DNA of 37,170 nucleotides from Brevundimonas diminuta 470-4 (GCA_000318405.1 KB291777.1:36475-73644), one strand, 5' to 3'. Shown: positions 8,197 through 16,677, counted from the stretch's first letter. The notes: generated from the sequence alone by a model not told the origin. Translations and numbers: made by a program.

Positions 8197-9243
8197 TCAG
8201 TCGGCCCAGTTCAGGACGACCTTGCCGGACTGACCCGACTTCATGGCCTCGAAGCCCGCCTCGAAGTCCTGATAGGGCATCTGGTGGGTGATCAGAGGCT
8301 GCAGATCCAGCCCCGCCTTCAGCAGGCCCAGCATCTTGCGCCAGGTGGTGAACATCTCACGCCCATAGACGCCTTTGATGGTCAGGGCCTTCAGGATGAT
8401 CGCGCCCCAGTCCGTCTCCATCGGCTTGGAGGGAATGCCCAGCATCGCCATGCCGCCGCCCATGATCAGGGTGTCGACGCACTGTTTGAAGGCGATGGGC
8501 GAGCCCGACATCTCCAACGCCACGTCAAAGCCGACCTTCAGGCCCAGCTCGTGCATCACGTCGCGCAGGTCTTCCTTGGTCGTGTTGACCGTGCGCACGC
8601 CCGGCGCGACCTTTTGCGCAAGTTCCAGACGGAAGTCATTGATATCCGTCAGGACTACGGTGCGCGCGCCCGCATGACGCGCCACAGCCGCCGCCATCAT
8701 GCCGATGGGACCGGCGCCGGTGACGATCACGTCCTCGCCCAGCAGGTCGAACTGCTGCGCCGTGTGCACGGCGTTCCCGAACGGGTCGAGGATCGAGCCG
8801 ATCTCATAGGGCACGTCATCTGGCAGTTCGATGACGTTGAAGGCCGGCGCCACCACATATTCGGCAAAAGCGCCCTGACGGTTCACGCCGATGCCGCGCG
8901 TGTCGGGGTCTAGGTGGAAGTGACCTGCGCGCGCCGCCTCGGAGTTCAGGTCGATGACGTGGCCCTCGGCCGAGACGCGCTGGCCCACCTTCAGACGGCG
9001 ATCCACGTCCTTGCCGATGGCGACGATCTCTCCGGCGAACTCGTGACCGGTGATCATCGGCACGGGCACGTTCTTCTGGGACCATTCGTCCCAGTTCCAG
9101 ATGTGGATGTCGGTGCCGCAGACGGCGGTGCGATGCACCTTGATCAGCACGTCCTCGTCGCCCGCGACGGGGATAGGCGCGTCGATCAGCTCCAGCCCCT
9201 CGGCCGGTTTCGTCTTGGCCAGGGCCTTCATGGTGTCGGTCAT
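8197..9243 (-). CDS. tdh: L-threonine 3-dehydrogenase lacking the structural-zinc cysteines
   Basis: A 348-residue medium-chain dehydrogenase that oxidises L-threonine to 2-amino-3-ketobutyrate with NAD+, the first step of threonine breakdown to glycine and acetyl-CoA. Catalytic-zinc residues are kept: Cys42 (AVCGTDIHIWNWDEW) and His67-Glu68 (GHEFAGE). The Rossmann motif is VTGAGPIGMMAAAVARHAG. The four structural-zinc cysteines of E. coli Tdh (93, 96, 99, 107) align without gaps to Asp98, Ser101, Ala104 and Asp112 here, so the second zinc is very probably absent. The ATG overlaps the kbl stop by one base (TGATG), which implies coupled translation. The rest of the protein is close to the standard enzyme, so the function call is firm. 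Confidence 0.93.
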   Translation of the reverse strand: MTDTMKALAKTKPAEGLELIDAPIPVAGDEDVLIKVHRTAVCGTDIHIWNWDEWSQKNVPVPMITGHEFAGEIVAIGKDVDRRLKVGQRVSAEGHVIDLNSEAARAGHFHLDPDTRGIGVNRQGAFAEYVVAPAFNVIELPDDVPYEIGSILDPFGNAVHTAQQFDLLGEDVIVTGAGPIGMMAAAVARHAGARTVVLTDINDFRLELAQKVAPGVRTVNTTKEDLRDVMHELGLKVGFDVALEMSGSPIAFKQCVDTLIMGGGMAMLGIPSKPMETDWGAIILKALTIKGVYGREMFTTWRKMLGLLKAGLDLQPLITHQMPYQDFEAGFEAMKSGQSGKVVLNWAD

Positions 9244-10445
9244 CAGATAACTCCCAATTCCTTACCGGCCGTCGTGAACGCCGCGACCGCTTGATCAATC
9301 TGCTCGAAGGTGTGGGCCGCCGACATCTGGGTGCGGATACGGGCCTGGCCGCGCGGCACCACGGGGAACGAAAAGCCGATGACGTAGACGCCCAGCTCCA
9401 GCAGGCGCGCAGCCATGTCCTGCGCCAGCTTGGCGTCGCCCAGCATGACCGGGATGATCGGGTGCTCGCCCGGCAGCAGGTCGAAGCCCGCGGCCGCCAT
9501 CGCCGAGCGGAAGCGCGCGGCGTTGGCGAACAGTTGGGCACGCAGCTTATCGCCTTCCTCGCCCGCAGCGATGCGGATAGCCTCCAGCGACGAGCCGCAC
9601 ACGGCGGGCGCCAGGGCGTTGGAGAACAGGTAGGGCCGCGCGCGCTGCTTCAGCAGTTCCACGACGCTGGACCGGGCGCAGATGAAGCCGCCCATCGCCC
9701 CGCCCAGCGCCTTGCCGAAGGTGCCGGTGACGAAGTCGACCTCGACGCCGCAGTGCGCAAACGAGCCCTTGCCCTTGTCGCCCAGGAAGCCGGTCGCGTG
9801 GCAGTCGTCGACCATGATCAGAGCCTGATACTGGTCGGCCAGGGCGCGGATCTGATCGATCTTGCCGATGTAGCCGTCCATCGAGAAGGCGCCGTCGGTG
9901 GCGATGATGATGTTGCGGGCGCCGGCGGCGCGCGCCTCCTTCAGCTTGGCCTCCAGATCGGCCATGTCGGAGTTGGCGAAGCGGTAGCGCTGAGCCTTCG
10001 ACAGGCGCACGCCGTCGATGATGGAGGCGTGGTTCAGGCTGTCCGAGACGATGGCGTCCTCGGCCCCGAACAGCGGCTCGAAGATGCCGCCGTTGGCGTC
10101 GAAGGCGGCGGCGAACAGGATGGCGTCCTCAAAGCCGAGATAATCGGCGATGGCGCGTTCCAGCTCCTTGTGGATCTCCAGCGTGCCGCAGATGAAGCGC
10201 ACTGAAGCGGTGCCCGCCCCCCATTTCTCCTGCGCCTTGATCCCGGCTTGAGTGACGCGTTCGTCGCCCGCCAGGCCCAGATAGTTGTTGGCGCAGAAGT
10301 TCAGCACGTCGCGGCCGTTGACGGAGATCACCGGCCCCTGGCGCGAGGCGATGACGCGCTCGGGCTTGGTCAGCCCCTGGGCGTCGATATCAGCCAGTTC
10401 GGCGGAAACACGGTCGTAGAAAGCCTGGTTCATATTCTGGGTCAT
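9243..10445 (-). CDS. kbl: Glycine C-acetyltransferase (2-amino-3-ketobutyrate CoA ligase)
   Basis: A 400-residue pyridoxal-phosphate enzyme of the alpha-oxoamine synthase family. It splits 2-amino-3-ketobutyrate with CoA into glycine and acetyl-CoA, taking the unstable Tdh product directly. The Schiff-base lysine is Lys245 in TGTFGKALGGAMGG. Other family blocks are NFCANNYLGL, SVRFICGT, SDSLNHASIIDG and VDDCHATGF. A GGAGCAAGC ribosome site precedes the ATG. It forms a kbl-tdh operon, possibly led by the lipoprotein gene 39 bases upstream on the same strand. Confidence 0.95.
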   Translation of the reverse strand: MTQNMNQAFYDRVSAELADIDAQGLTKPERVIASRQGPVISVNGRDVLNFCANNYLGLAGDERVTQAGIKAQEKWGAGTASVRFICGTLEIHKELERAIADYLGFEDAILFAAAFDANGGIFEPLFGAEDAIVSDSLNHASIIDGVRLSKAQRYRFANSDMADLEAKLKEARAAGARNIIIATDGAFSMDGYIGKIDQIRALADQYQALIMVDDCHATGFLGDKGKGSFAHCGVEVDFVTGTFGKALGGAMGGFICARSSVVELLKQRARPYLFSNALAPAVCGSSLEAIRIAAGEEGDKLRAQLFANAARFRSAMAAAGFDLLPGEHPIIPVMLGDAKLAQDMAARLLELGVYVIGFSFPVVPRGQARIRTQMSAAHTFEQIDQAVAAFTTAGKELGVI

Positions 10446-10484
10446 GCTTGCTCCGCTACGCTGAATCTCGGCAGGTTTGAACCC

Positions 10485-11363
10485 CTAGCCTGCGGCGGAT
10501 CCAGCCGTCTGAGCCGAGGCCTCGGCCACCGGGCGCAAGGGGCTGACCTCAACCTGCCCGCCGCAAGGCGTGAAGGCCAGCGGCAGGGTGATGGCGCTCG
10601 CCGCCCCCGGCGCCGTGACCCGCACCGTCTTGGCCGAAGGGCAGGTCGTCTCGCCCTTGTCCTCATGCGGGATGACGCTCCAGGCCAGATCGAACCAGGC
10701 GGCCTGTTGCGGGCGGATCTCCACCGGCGTCGGCGCGCGCCCCTGCGCGAAATAGTTGCCCGGCGCCTGCGCCGCCCGAACGCCCGTCAGCAGCTTGCCG
10801 TCGCCGTCCAACAGGCTGACGGAGGGATAGCCCGTAACCGTACAGGCGGACGGGCCTGCATTCCTCAGCGCCAGAGTGGTCACGCGATGCCCCATGCCCG
10901 CATCGCCCCCCTCGACCGCCAGACGCAGGTTCTCGGCGGCGCAGGGCGCGCCTGAGGGCGGCGGGGCCACGGCGGCGACCGGGCGGCTGCAGCGTTCGAT
11001 GATGACGCCGCCCGCCTGATCCCCCTGCCCCACGCGGCTCAGCATACCGCTCTCCGTCTCTCCGCGACTGGCCGTCCACCATTCCAGCCCCTGCCCCGCA
11101 TAACGGGCGCCGCTGGCCGAGACGACGCTGGTCAGCACGTAGTCCTTGCCTTCGTAGGAGACGCGGGCGGTCTGGGCGTCGGGGTAGGCGACAACGACCG
11201 TCTTTCCGCTTTCGCAGGCATAGCCGACAGCCGCCGCATCCTGGACCGCCGGGGCCTCGATCGGCGAGGTCGGCTCGGCTGGCTTTTCCTGCGAACAACC
11301 GGCGACCAGCAGGCCCAGCCCGGCGGTCAGGGCGATGGTCTGAAACGTAACGGTTCTGGTCAT
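10485..11363 (-). CDS. Lipoprotein with MliC-like and DUF4232-like domains
   Basis: A 292-residue lipoprotein. The signal peptide ends at a lipobox LVAGC with Cys23 as the lipid anchor. A Pro/Ala-rich linker leads to an MliC-like segment (YACESGKTVVVAYPD, VSYEGKDYVLTSV, GLEWWTASRGETESGM, about 45-115). MliC proteins inhibit C-type lysozyme. The C-terminal half (about 140-270) looks like DUF4232: GAPCAAENLRL, TTLALRNAGPSACTVTGYPSVSLLD, then a paired-cysteine immunoglobulin-like pattern. The frame is open to 11438, but ATG 11363 has AAGGGGGCC upstream and places the lipobox correctly. It is divergent from the His-rich receptor, with the Zur-like box 92 bases upstream of its start. The domain calls are from pattern memory, so moderately sure. 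Confidence 0.7.
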   Translation of the reverse strand: MTRTVTFQTIALTAGLGLLVAGCSQEKPAEPTSPIEAPAVQDAAAVGYACESGKTVVVAYPDAQTARVSYEGKDYVLTSVVSASGARYAGQGLEWWTASRGETESGMLSRVGQGDQAGGVIIERCSRPVAAVAPPPSGAPCAAENLRLAVEGGDAGMGHRVTTLALRNAGPSACTVTGYPSVSLLDGDGKLLTGVRAAQAPGNYFAQGRAPTPVEIRPQQAAWFDLAWSVIPHEDKGETTCPSAKTVRVTAPGAASAITLPLAFTPCGGQVEVSPLRPVAEASAQTAGSAAG

Positions 11364-11454
11364 GGCGGCCCCCTTGAAACAGCGACCCTGCTGCAACGTC
11401 GAGGGCTTGTGAAGGCTCCGCCGTGGCGAAATCGTCAAGAGGACGGTTGCGTAA

Positions 11455-11474
11455 TGATATACTATAACATATCA
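11455..11474. promoter_or_regulatory. Candidate Zur operator
   Basis: TGATATACTATAACATATCA is an interrupted palindrome (eight of ten positions paired) in an AT-rich patch that stands out from the surrounding GC-rich DNA. Its ATA/TAACAT core resembles alphaproteobacterial Zur boxes. It ends 32 bases before the start of a ZnuD-like receptor gene and lies 92 bases from the divergent lipoprotein gene. It probably overlaps the receptor promoter, consistent with zinc-dependent repression. Assignment to Zur rather than Fur or another family member is inferred from the neighbouring gene. Confidence 0.6.
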
Positions 11475-11506
11475 AGCCTCACATCATTGTAACGGGGATG
11501 CGTGAC

Positions 11507-13630
11507 ATGCGATTTCGGACCTTCCTGCTGACCGCCGCAGGGGCGGCGGCGCTGACCAGCCTGGGCGTCGCCGCGCCTGCTTTCGCCGAGGATGTCGTTC
11601 AGCGTCAGTCCCAAGGCGATCCGCATGATCACGCCCCCCGCGCCGCCGACGCCTATGAGGTGGATGAGGTCGTCGTGCGCGCCCTACCCCTGGGCCGCGC
11701 AGGCGACGACGTCGGCTCGCACGTCGCCCTACTGAGCGGCGACGACCTGGTTCACCGGCGCCAGTCGACGCTGGGCGACACCCTCAACAGCATCCCCGGC
11801 GTCAACTCCGACACCTTTGGCGGGGGCGCCAGCCGCCCGGTGGTGCGCGGCCAGACCTCGCCCCGCGTCAAGGTTCTGAGCGAAGGCGCGGGCCTGATGG
11901 ACGCCTCCGAAGTCTCGCCCGACCACGCCGTCAGCGGCGAGCCCCTGCTGCTGGAAGGCGTCGAGATCCTGCGCGGACCGGCGGCCCTGCTCTATGGCGG
12001 CGGCGCCATCGGCGGCGCGGTCAATCTGCTGGACAAGAAGATCCCGACCCGCATCCCGGCTGAAGGCGGCGAAGGCGTTGCCGAATATCGTCGTGGCTCG
12101 GTCGACAACGAGGAAGCCGGCGTGGTCGGCATGACGGTCGGGGCCGGAAACTTCGCCCTGCGCGTCGAAGCGGCGGCGCGCAAGTCGGACGATTACAAGG
12201 TTCCGGGCTGGGACGAACCACGCCTGGACGGCTCCTATAATGAAACCTCGACGGCGACCTTGGGCGCCTCCTGGATCGGCTCGCGCGGTTATCTGGGCGC
12301 GGCCTATACGGAACAGACCAGCCGCTACGGCCTGGCCGGTCACAGCCACGAATATGAGGGCTGCCACCCGCACGGCGACCACCTCCACTGCGGCGGCGGC
12401 CATGGTCATGGCCACGACGATCACGATCACGGCGACGACGACCATGGGCACGACCATGACGGCGACCACGACCACGCCGCCCCCGAAGTTCGCCTGAAGA
12501 GCCGCCGGGTCGATCTGCGCGGCGAACTGCGCGACCCGCTGCCAGGCATCGAGAACGTGCGCCTGCGCGCCGGCTACACCGACTATGAGCACAGCGAGTT
12601 GGAAGAAGGCGTCGTCTCGACCACCTTCACCAACAAGGGCTACGACGGCCGCATCGAGGCCCAGCACCGCGAGATCGCGGGCTTCCGCGGCGTGGTCGGC
12701 CTGCAACTGAGCAAGAGCGACTTCGCCGCCGTCGGCGAAGAGAGCTTCCTGGCGCCCAGCACGACCAAGAACACCGGCCTGTTCGTGATGGAGGAGTACG
12801 AGATCGGCCTGTGGCACCTGGAGGGCGCCCTGCGTCAGGAATGGCAGGAGGCCTCGGCGCTCGGACTGGCCGATGTCGAACACAAGCCCTTCTCCATCTC
12901 GGGCGCGGCTGTATGGCACTTCACCCCCGGCTGGACGGGCGCCGTGTCGCTGTCGCGCTCGCAGCGCGCGCCTTCGGCTCAGGAACTCTATGCCGACGGC
13001 GTCCACCTGGCGACCAACACCTATGAGATCGGCGATTCCGGCCTGAGCGTCGAGACGGCCAACTCCATCGAACTGACCCTGCGCAAGACCGAAGGCTCCC
13101 TGACCGGATCGGTCAGCGCCTATCACTATGTCTATGACGACTACATCTTCGCCCGAACGCTGGATCAGCACGAAGACTTCCGCCTGATCCGCTACAGCCA
13201 GGCCGACGCGACCTTCACCGGCATCGAGGGCGAGTTGACGCAACAGTTCACGCCCTGGCTGTCGGGCACGGTCTTCGGCGACTACGTCCAGGGCGAGCTG
13301 AAAGGCGACGGCGGGAACCTGCCGCGCATCCCGGCGGCGCGGGCGGGCGTGCGTCTGGCCGCCTTCCAGGGACCGTGGTCGGGCGACGTCGAATACAGCC
13401 GCACCTTCAAGCAGACCGACATCGCCGCTTTCGAGACGGAGACGCCGGGCTATGACATGGTCAACGCCACGATCGCCTATGACGTCGATCTGGGGCCCGT
13501 CCGATCGCAGATCTTCCTGCGCGGGACCAATCTGCTGGACGAGACGGCGTTCAACCACGCCTCTTTCCTGGCCGAGACGGCGCCCCTGCGCGGGCGCAAC
13601 CTGACGGTCGGCGTGCGCGCCCGCTTCTAG
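11507..13630 (+). CDS. TonB-dependent outer-membrane receptor, ZnuD-like, His-rich
   Basis: A 707-residue outer-membrane receptor, likely for zinc uptake. A signal peptide (1-27, ending AFA) is followed by a short His motif (DPHDHAP) and a TonB box-like YEVDEVVV. The plug has LGDTLNSIPGVNSDTFGGGASRPVVRGQ and VEILRGPAALLYGGGAIGGAVNLLD. The barrel carries an extracellular-type loop (residues 279-323) in which 16 of 45 residues are histidine, mixed with Asp and two Cys, as in ZnuD-type receptors. The C-terminus ends in the aromatic RARF needed for barrel assembly. Two in-frame starts exist; GGGG at 11494-11497 fits the ATG at 11507 better than 11498. The Zur-like box upstream supports zinc. Nickel, cobalt or copper remain possible. 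Confidence 0.88.
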   Translation: MRFRTFLLTAAGAAALTSLGVAAPAFAEDVVQRQSQGDPHDHAPRAADAYEVDEVVVRALPLGRAGDDVGSHVALLSGDDLVHRRQSTLGDTLNSIPGVNSDTFGGGASRPVVRGQTSPRVKVLSEGAGLMDASEVSPDHAVSGEPLLLEGVEILRGPAALLYGGGAIGGAVNLLDKKIPTRIPAEGGEGVAEYRRGSVDNEEAGVVGMTVGAGNFALRVEAAARKSDDYKVPGWDEPRLDGSYNETSTATLGASWIGSRGYLGAAYTEQTSRYGLAGHSHEYEGCHPHGDHLHCGGGHGHGHDDHDHGDDDHGHDHDGDHDHAAPEVRLKSRRVDLRGELRDPLPGIENVRLRAGYTDYEHSELEEGVVSTTFTNKGYDGRIEAQHREIAGFRGVVGLQLSKSDFAAVGEESFLAPSTTKNTGLFVMEEYEIGLWHLEGALRQEWQEASALGLADVEHKPFSISGAAVWHFTPGWTGAVSLSRSQRAPSAQELYADGVHLATNTYEIGDSGLSVETANSIELTLRKTEGSLTGSVSAYHYVYDDYIFARTLDQHEDFRLIRYSQADATFTGIEGELTQQFTPWLSGTVFGDYVQGELKGDGGNLPRIPAARAGVRLAAFQGPWSGDVEYSRTFKQTDIAAFETETPGYDMVNATIAYDVDLGPVRSQIFLRGTNLLDETAFNHASFLAETAPLRGRNLTVGVRARF

Positions 13631-13655
13631 GTTTCTTCCACGTTGCAAAAAACAG

Positions 13656-13682
13656 GGGACGGGATCCGACGGATTCCGTCCC
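13656..13682 (+). terminator. Terminator after the ZnuD-like receptor gene
   Basis: Twelve-base arms (13656-13667 and 13671-13682, one G-T pair) close on a GAC loop and are followed by the T-rich TTCGTTCGTT. It starts 26 bases past the receptor stop, the expected place for an intrinsic terminator, and separates the two receptor genes. Confidence 0.7.
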
Positions 13683-13756
13683 TTCGTTCGTTAGACCCAT
13701 GTCGGTTCGAAACGGACTAAGCCCCTTATTACAGGAGTTTAATCCCCGAGTGCGAA

Positions 13757-13775
13757 TGCGCCCCTTTTCGGCGCA
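13757..13775. other. Small hairpin in the leader region of the second receptor gene
   Basis: TGCGCC and GGCGCA pair around a seven-base loop (13763-13769) and are followed by CATTGTTCT. It lies about 90 bases before the next receptor start, so it may be a leader structure or a weak second terminator. The rest of the 233-base gap (13631-13863) shows no clear promoter or operator that I can name. Confidence 0.25.
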
Positions 13776-13863
13776 CATTGTTCTCTAGTCGAGCCGATGC
13801 GGTCGATGAGACAGGGCGTCGACCGCGAGCGTGCCTATTTCCCGGTTGCCTTTAGGACTCGAC

Positions 13864-16677
13864 ATGTCGCCAGTCGCCTTGCTGTTCGCCCTCGCCTCCC
13901 TGTCTCCTGCCGACACGGCGGCGGCTTCCTCCGCGCCCCTCCAGGCCGCGCCCGCCCAGACCGCGACCCCTGTGCCGCAGGAAGAGATCGACGACGACGC
14001 CTATGATTTGGGCACGCTGGAGGTCGTGACGACCGCCCGGCGCGGCGCCGCCCTGGGCGACTATGAGCCCGAACTCGTCCTCGACGAGGAGCAGATCAAG
14101 GCCTACGGCGCCAGCAGCATTCAGGAGCTGATGACCCTGCTGGAGCCGGTGACGCGCAGTTCGCGCGGCGGCTCGCCGGTGTTCCTGGTCAATGGCCGCC
14201 GCATCTCGGGCTTCCGCGAAATTCGCGGCATTCCGCCCGAGGCGATCGAGCGCACCGAGATCCTGCCCGAGGAAACCGCCCTGTCCTACGGCTACAGCGC
14301 CGACCAGCGAGTGGTGAACTTCGTGCTCAAGGCCGATTTCCGCTCCCTGACGACCCAGGCCAGCGTGCGCCGCCCCGATCAGGGCGGCCGCACCTCGACC
14401 CAGATCGACAACAACGTCCTGCGCATCGCCGGCAAGCAGCGCTGGACGCTGGACCTCGGCTATCAGAACGACAGCCCCCTGTTCGAGACCGAGCGCAACA
14501 TCCGCCGCGAGGGCGTGCCCTATGACCTGATGGGCAACATCACGGCGCCCGGCGGCGGCGAGATCGATCCCGCCCTGTCGGCCCTGCTGGGCCAGACCGT
14601 GACGACCGCTTCGGTCGGCGCAGGTGCGGCGGGCGGCGCCAGCCTGAGCGACTTCGGCGTCGGGCCGCGCACCGACGACCTGACCGCCTATCGCACCTTG
14701 TCGCCCAAGCGCGAGAACAGCTCCATCACCGGCTCGCTGATGCGCGACCTGAACCAGACCATGTCCCTGACGCTCAGCGGGGAGCTGTCCGACACGACCA
14801 GCTTCTCCTATCTGGGCCTGCCGGGCCTCAGCCTCGCCCTGCCCTCGACCAGCCCCTATTCGCCGTTCGCCAGCGATGTGCTGCTGCACCGCTATGTCGA
14901 TGCGCCGGGCGCTCTGGGAAGAACCAGCGACACCCTGTCCGGCCAGCTGGGCTTCCTGGTCGACGGCTATCTGGGCGACTGGCGCTGGACGGTGAACGGC
15001 GGCTATGACCGCGCCGAGACCAAGACCCGCACCGGACGCGGCCTCAACGACGACGCCCTGCAGGCGGGGGTGACGGCGGGGATCATCGACCCCTTCGGCG
15101 ACCTGGGCGCCTTGCCGACCAATCCGTTCGACACCGCCCGCTCCGTCTCCAGCAAGTCCAGCATCGAGGGCGTCATCAACGGCACGGCCTGGGAAGGCCC
15201 GGCCGGTTCCCTGACCTCGACCTTCAAGATCGGGTTCGACAGCCAGTCGCTGGATTCCGAGACCCTGCGCTTCTCTGAGCAGGAACAGGCCAGCGTCTTC
15301 TCCGAACGCTCCCTGTCGCGCGACCGCACCAGCGCCTCGGGCAACTTCAACCTGCCCATCGCCAACCGAGACCGCGAAGTCCTGGGCGCGCTCGGCAATC
15401 TGTCGGCCAATCTGAACCTGGCCTATGAAAACCTGTCCGACTTCGGCGGCCTTTCGGCCTATACGGTCGGGCTGAACTGGTCGCCGTGGGAGCCCGTCAA
15501 TTTCAACATCAGCTGGGCCGATGAGCAGAAGGCCCCGTCGATGTCGCAGTTGAACGACCCGACGCTGTCGACCCCCAACGTGCCGGTCTATGACTTCGCC
15601 ACCGGCCAGTCCGTCACCATCACCCGGATCGAAGGCGGCAATCCCAACCTGTCCGAAGAGACCAAGCGCGTCCTGAAGTTCGGGGTCAATCTGACTCCGC
15701 TGAAGGACAAGGACCTGCGGTTCACGGCCAACTACACCCGTACCGAAACCGAAGGCTCCATCGCCTCCTTCCCGACCATCACGCCGGAACTGGAAGCCGC
15801 CCTGCCTGAGCGCTTCACCCGCGATCTGGACGGCAATCTGCTGTCGATCGACGCCCGGCCGCTGAACTTCCAGAAGGCGGAGCAGCAGGAAATCCGCTGG
15901 GGCCTGAACTTCTCCACCGCCTTCGGCAAGCCGGACCCGGCGGCCATGGCCCGGATGAACGCACGCAGCGGCGGCGGCCCGCGCGGATCGGGCGCCCCGG
16001 GCGGCGCTGGCGGTCGGCAGGGCGGCGGCGCTCCGGATGGCGCGCCTACCGTCATGCGTGTCGAGGGCGGTCCGCCTCCGGGCGGCGCTCCCGGGGCAGG
16101 CGGCCCTCCTCCAGGCGGTGCTGTGCGGATGCAGGCCGGCGGGTCGGGCGGCCCCGGCGGGCGGGGTCGCGGCGGCGGCATGTTGCCCGGCCAGGGCCGG
16201 TTCAACATCTCGCTTTATCACACCTATCGCATCCAGGATGAGATCACGATCCGCGACGGCCTGCCGGTCCTCGACCTGCTGGACGGCGCCGCCATCGGCG
16301 CGCGCGGCGGCCAGTCCCGCAATGAAGTCCAGTTGCAGATGGGCGCCTTCAAGAGCGGCATGGGCGGCTTCCTGAACGCCAACTGGAAGGAATCCACCCG
16401 CATCAACGGCGGTTCTTCGCCCGACGACGACCTCAGCTTCTCGGACCTGACGACGGTGAACCTGAACCTGTTCGCCGACCTGTCGTCGCGTGAAAACCTG
16501 GTCTCGCGCTATCCGTGGCTGAAGGGGACGCGCGTCAGCCTTGGCGTCGAGAACATCTTCGATCAACGGCTGGATGTGCGTGACGGTCTGGGGAACACGC
16601 CGCTGTCCTATCAGCCCGACTACCTCGACCCGATGGGCCGGACGTTCAGGATCAGCCTGCGAAAAATCCTGTACTGA
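13864..16677 (+). CDS. TonB-dependent receptor-like protein with a Gly/Pro-rich insert
   Basis: A 937-residue outer-membrane protein. A signal-like N-terminus and a Pro/Ala linker precede LEVVTTARR (TonB-box/plug start). The plug contains SIQELMTLLEPV, VFLVNGRRISGFREIRGIPPEAIERTEILPEETALSYGYS, then VVNFVLK. A long beta-barrel follows, with a typical IFDQRLDVRDGLGNTPLSYQPDYLDPMGR and terminal LRKILY. Residues 700-779 are an unusual low-complexity block of Gly, Pro, Ala and Arg, with two GGPPPGGA copies, between barrel strands. The ATG at 13864 has AGGA seven bases upstream; the frame is open to 13831. No transporter or enzyme gene neighbours hint at the substrate. It may be its own transcription unit, ended by the strong terminator at 16827-16856. 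Confidence 0.85.
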   Translation: MSPVALLFALASLSPADTAAASSAPLQAAPAQTATPVPQEEIDDDAYDLGTLEVVTTARRGAALGDYEPELVLDEEQIKAYGASSIQELMTLLEPVTRSSRGGSPVFLVNGRRISGFREIRGIPPEAIERTEILPEETALSYGYSADQRVVNFVLKADFRSLTTQASVRRPDQGGRTSTQIDNNVLRIAGKQRWTLDLGYQNDSPLFETERNIRREGVPYDLMGNITAPGGGEIDPALSALLGQTVTTASVGAGAAGGASLSDFGVGPRTDDLTAYRTLSPKRENSSITGSLMRDLNQTMSLTLSGELSDTTSFSYLGLPGLSLALPSTSPYSPFASDVLLHRYVDAPGALGRTSDTLSGQLGFLVDGYLGDWRWTVNGGYDRAETKTRTGRGLNDDALQAGVTAGIIDPFGDLGALPTNPFDTARSVSSKSSIEGVINGTAWEGPAGSLTSTFKIGFDSQSLDSETLRFSEQEQASVFSERSLSRDRTSASGNFNLPIANRDREVLGALGNLSANLNLAYENLSDFGGLSAYTVGLNWSPWEPVNFNISWADEQKAPSMSQLNDPTLSTPNVPVYDFATGQSVTITRIEGGNPNLSEETKRVLKFGVNLTPLKDKDLRFTANYTRTETEGSIASFPTITPELEAALPERFTRDLDGNLLSIDARPLNFQKAEQQEIRWGLNFSTAFGKPDPAAMARMNARSGGGPRGSGAPGGAGGRQGGGAPDGAPTVMRVEGGPPPGGAPGAGGPPPGGAVRMQAGGSGGPGGRGRGGGMLPGQGRFNISLYHTYRIQDEITIRDGLPVLDLLDGAAIGARGGQSRNEVQLQMGAFKSGMGGFLNANWKESTRINGGSSPDDDLSFSDLTTVNLNLFADLSSRENLVSRYPWLKGTRVSLGVENIFDQRLDVRDGLGNTPLSYQPDYLDPMGRTFRISLRKILY

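Noticed and set aside
11729..13648. Long antisense frame over the ZnuD-like gene, Val-rich in the middle
   Set aside because: The Val-rich stretch is just the complement of the His/Asp-rich loop; there is no ribosome site or domain.
13699..13788. 29-codon open frame between the two receptor genes
   Set aside because: No ribosome site precedes the ATG, and it runs through a hairpin; most likely chance.
13860..13869. CGACATGTCG palindrome on the receptor start codon, and GACTC (CcrM-type GANTC) beside it and before pccB
   Set aside because: A ten-base palindrome and single GANTC sites are expected by chance in this much sequence; no clustering suggests methylation control.
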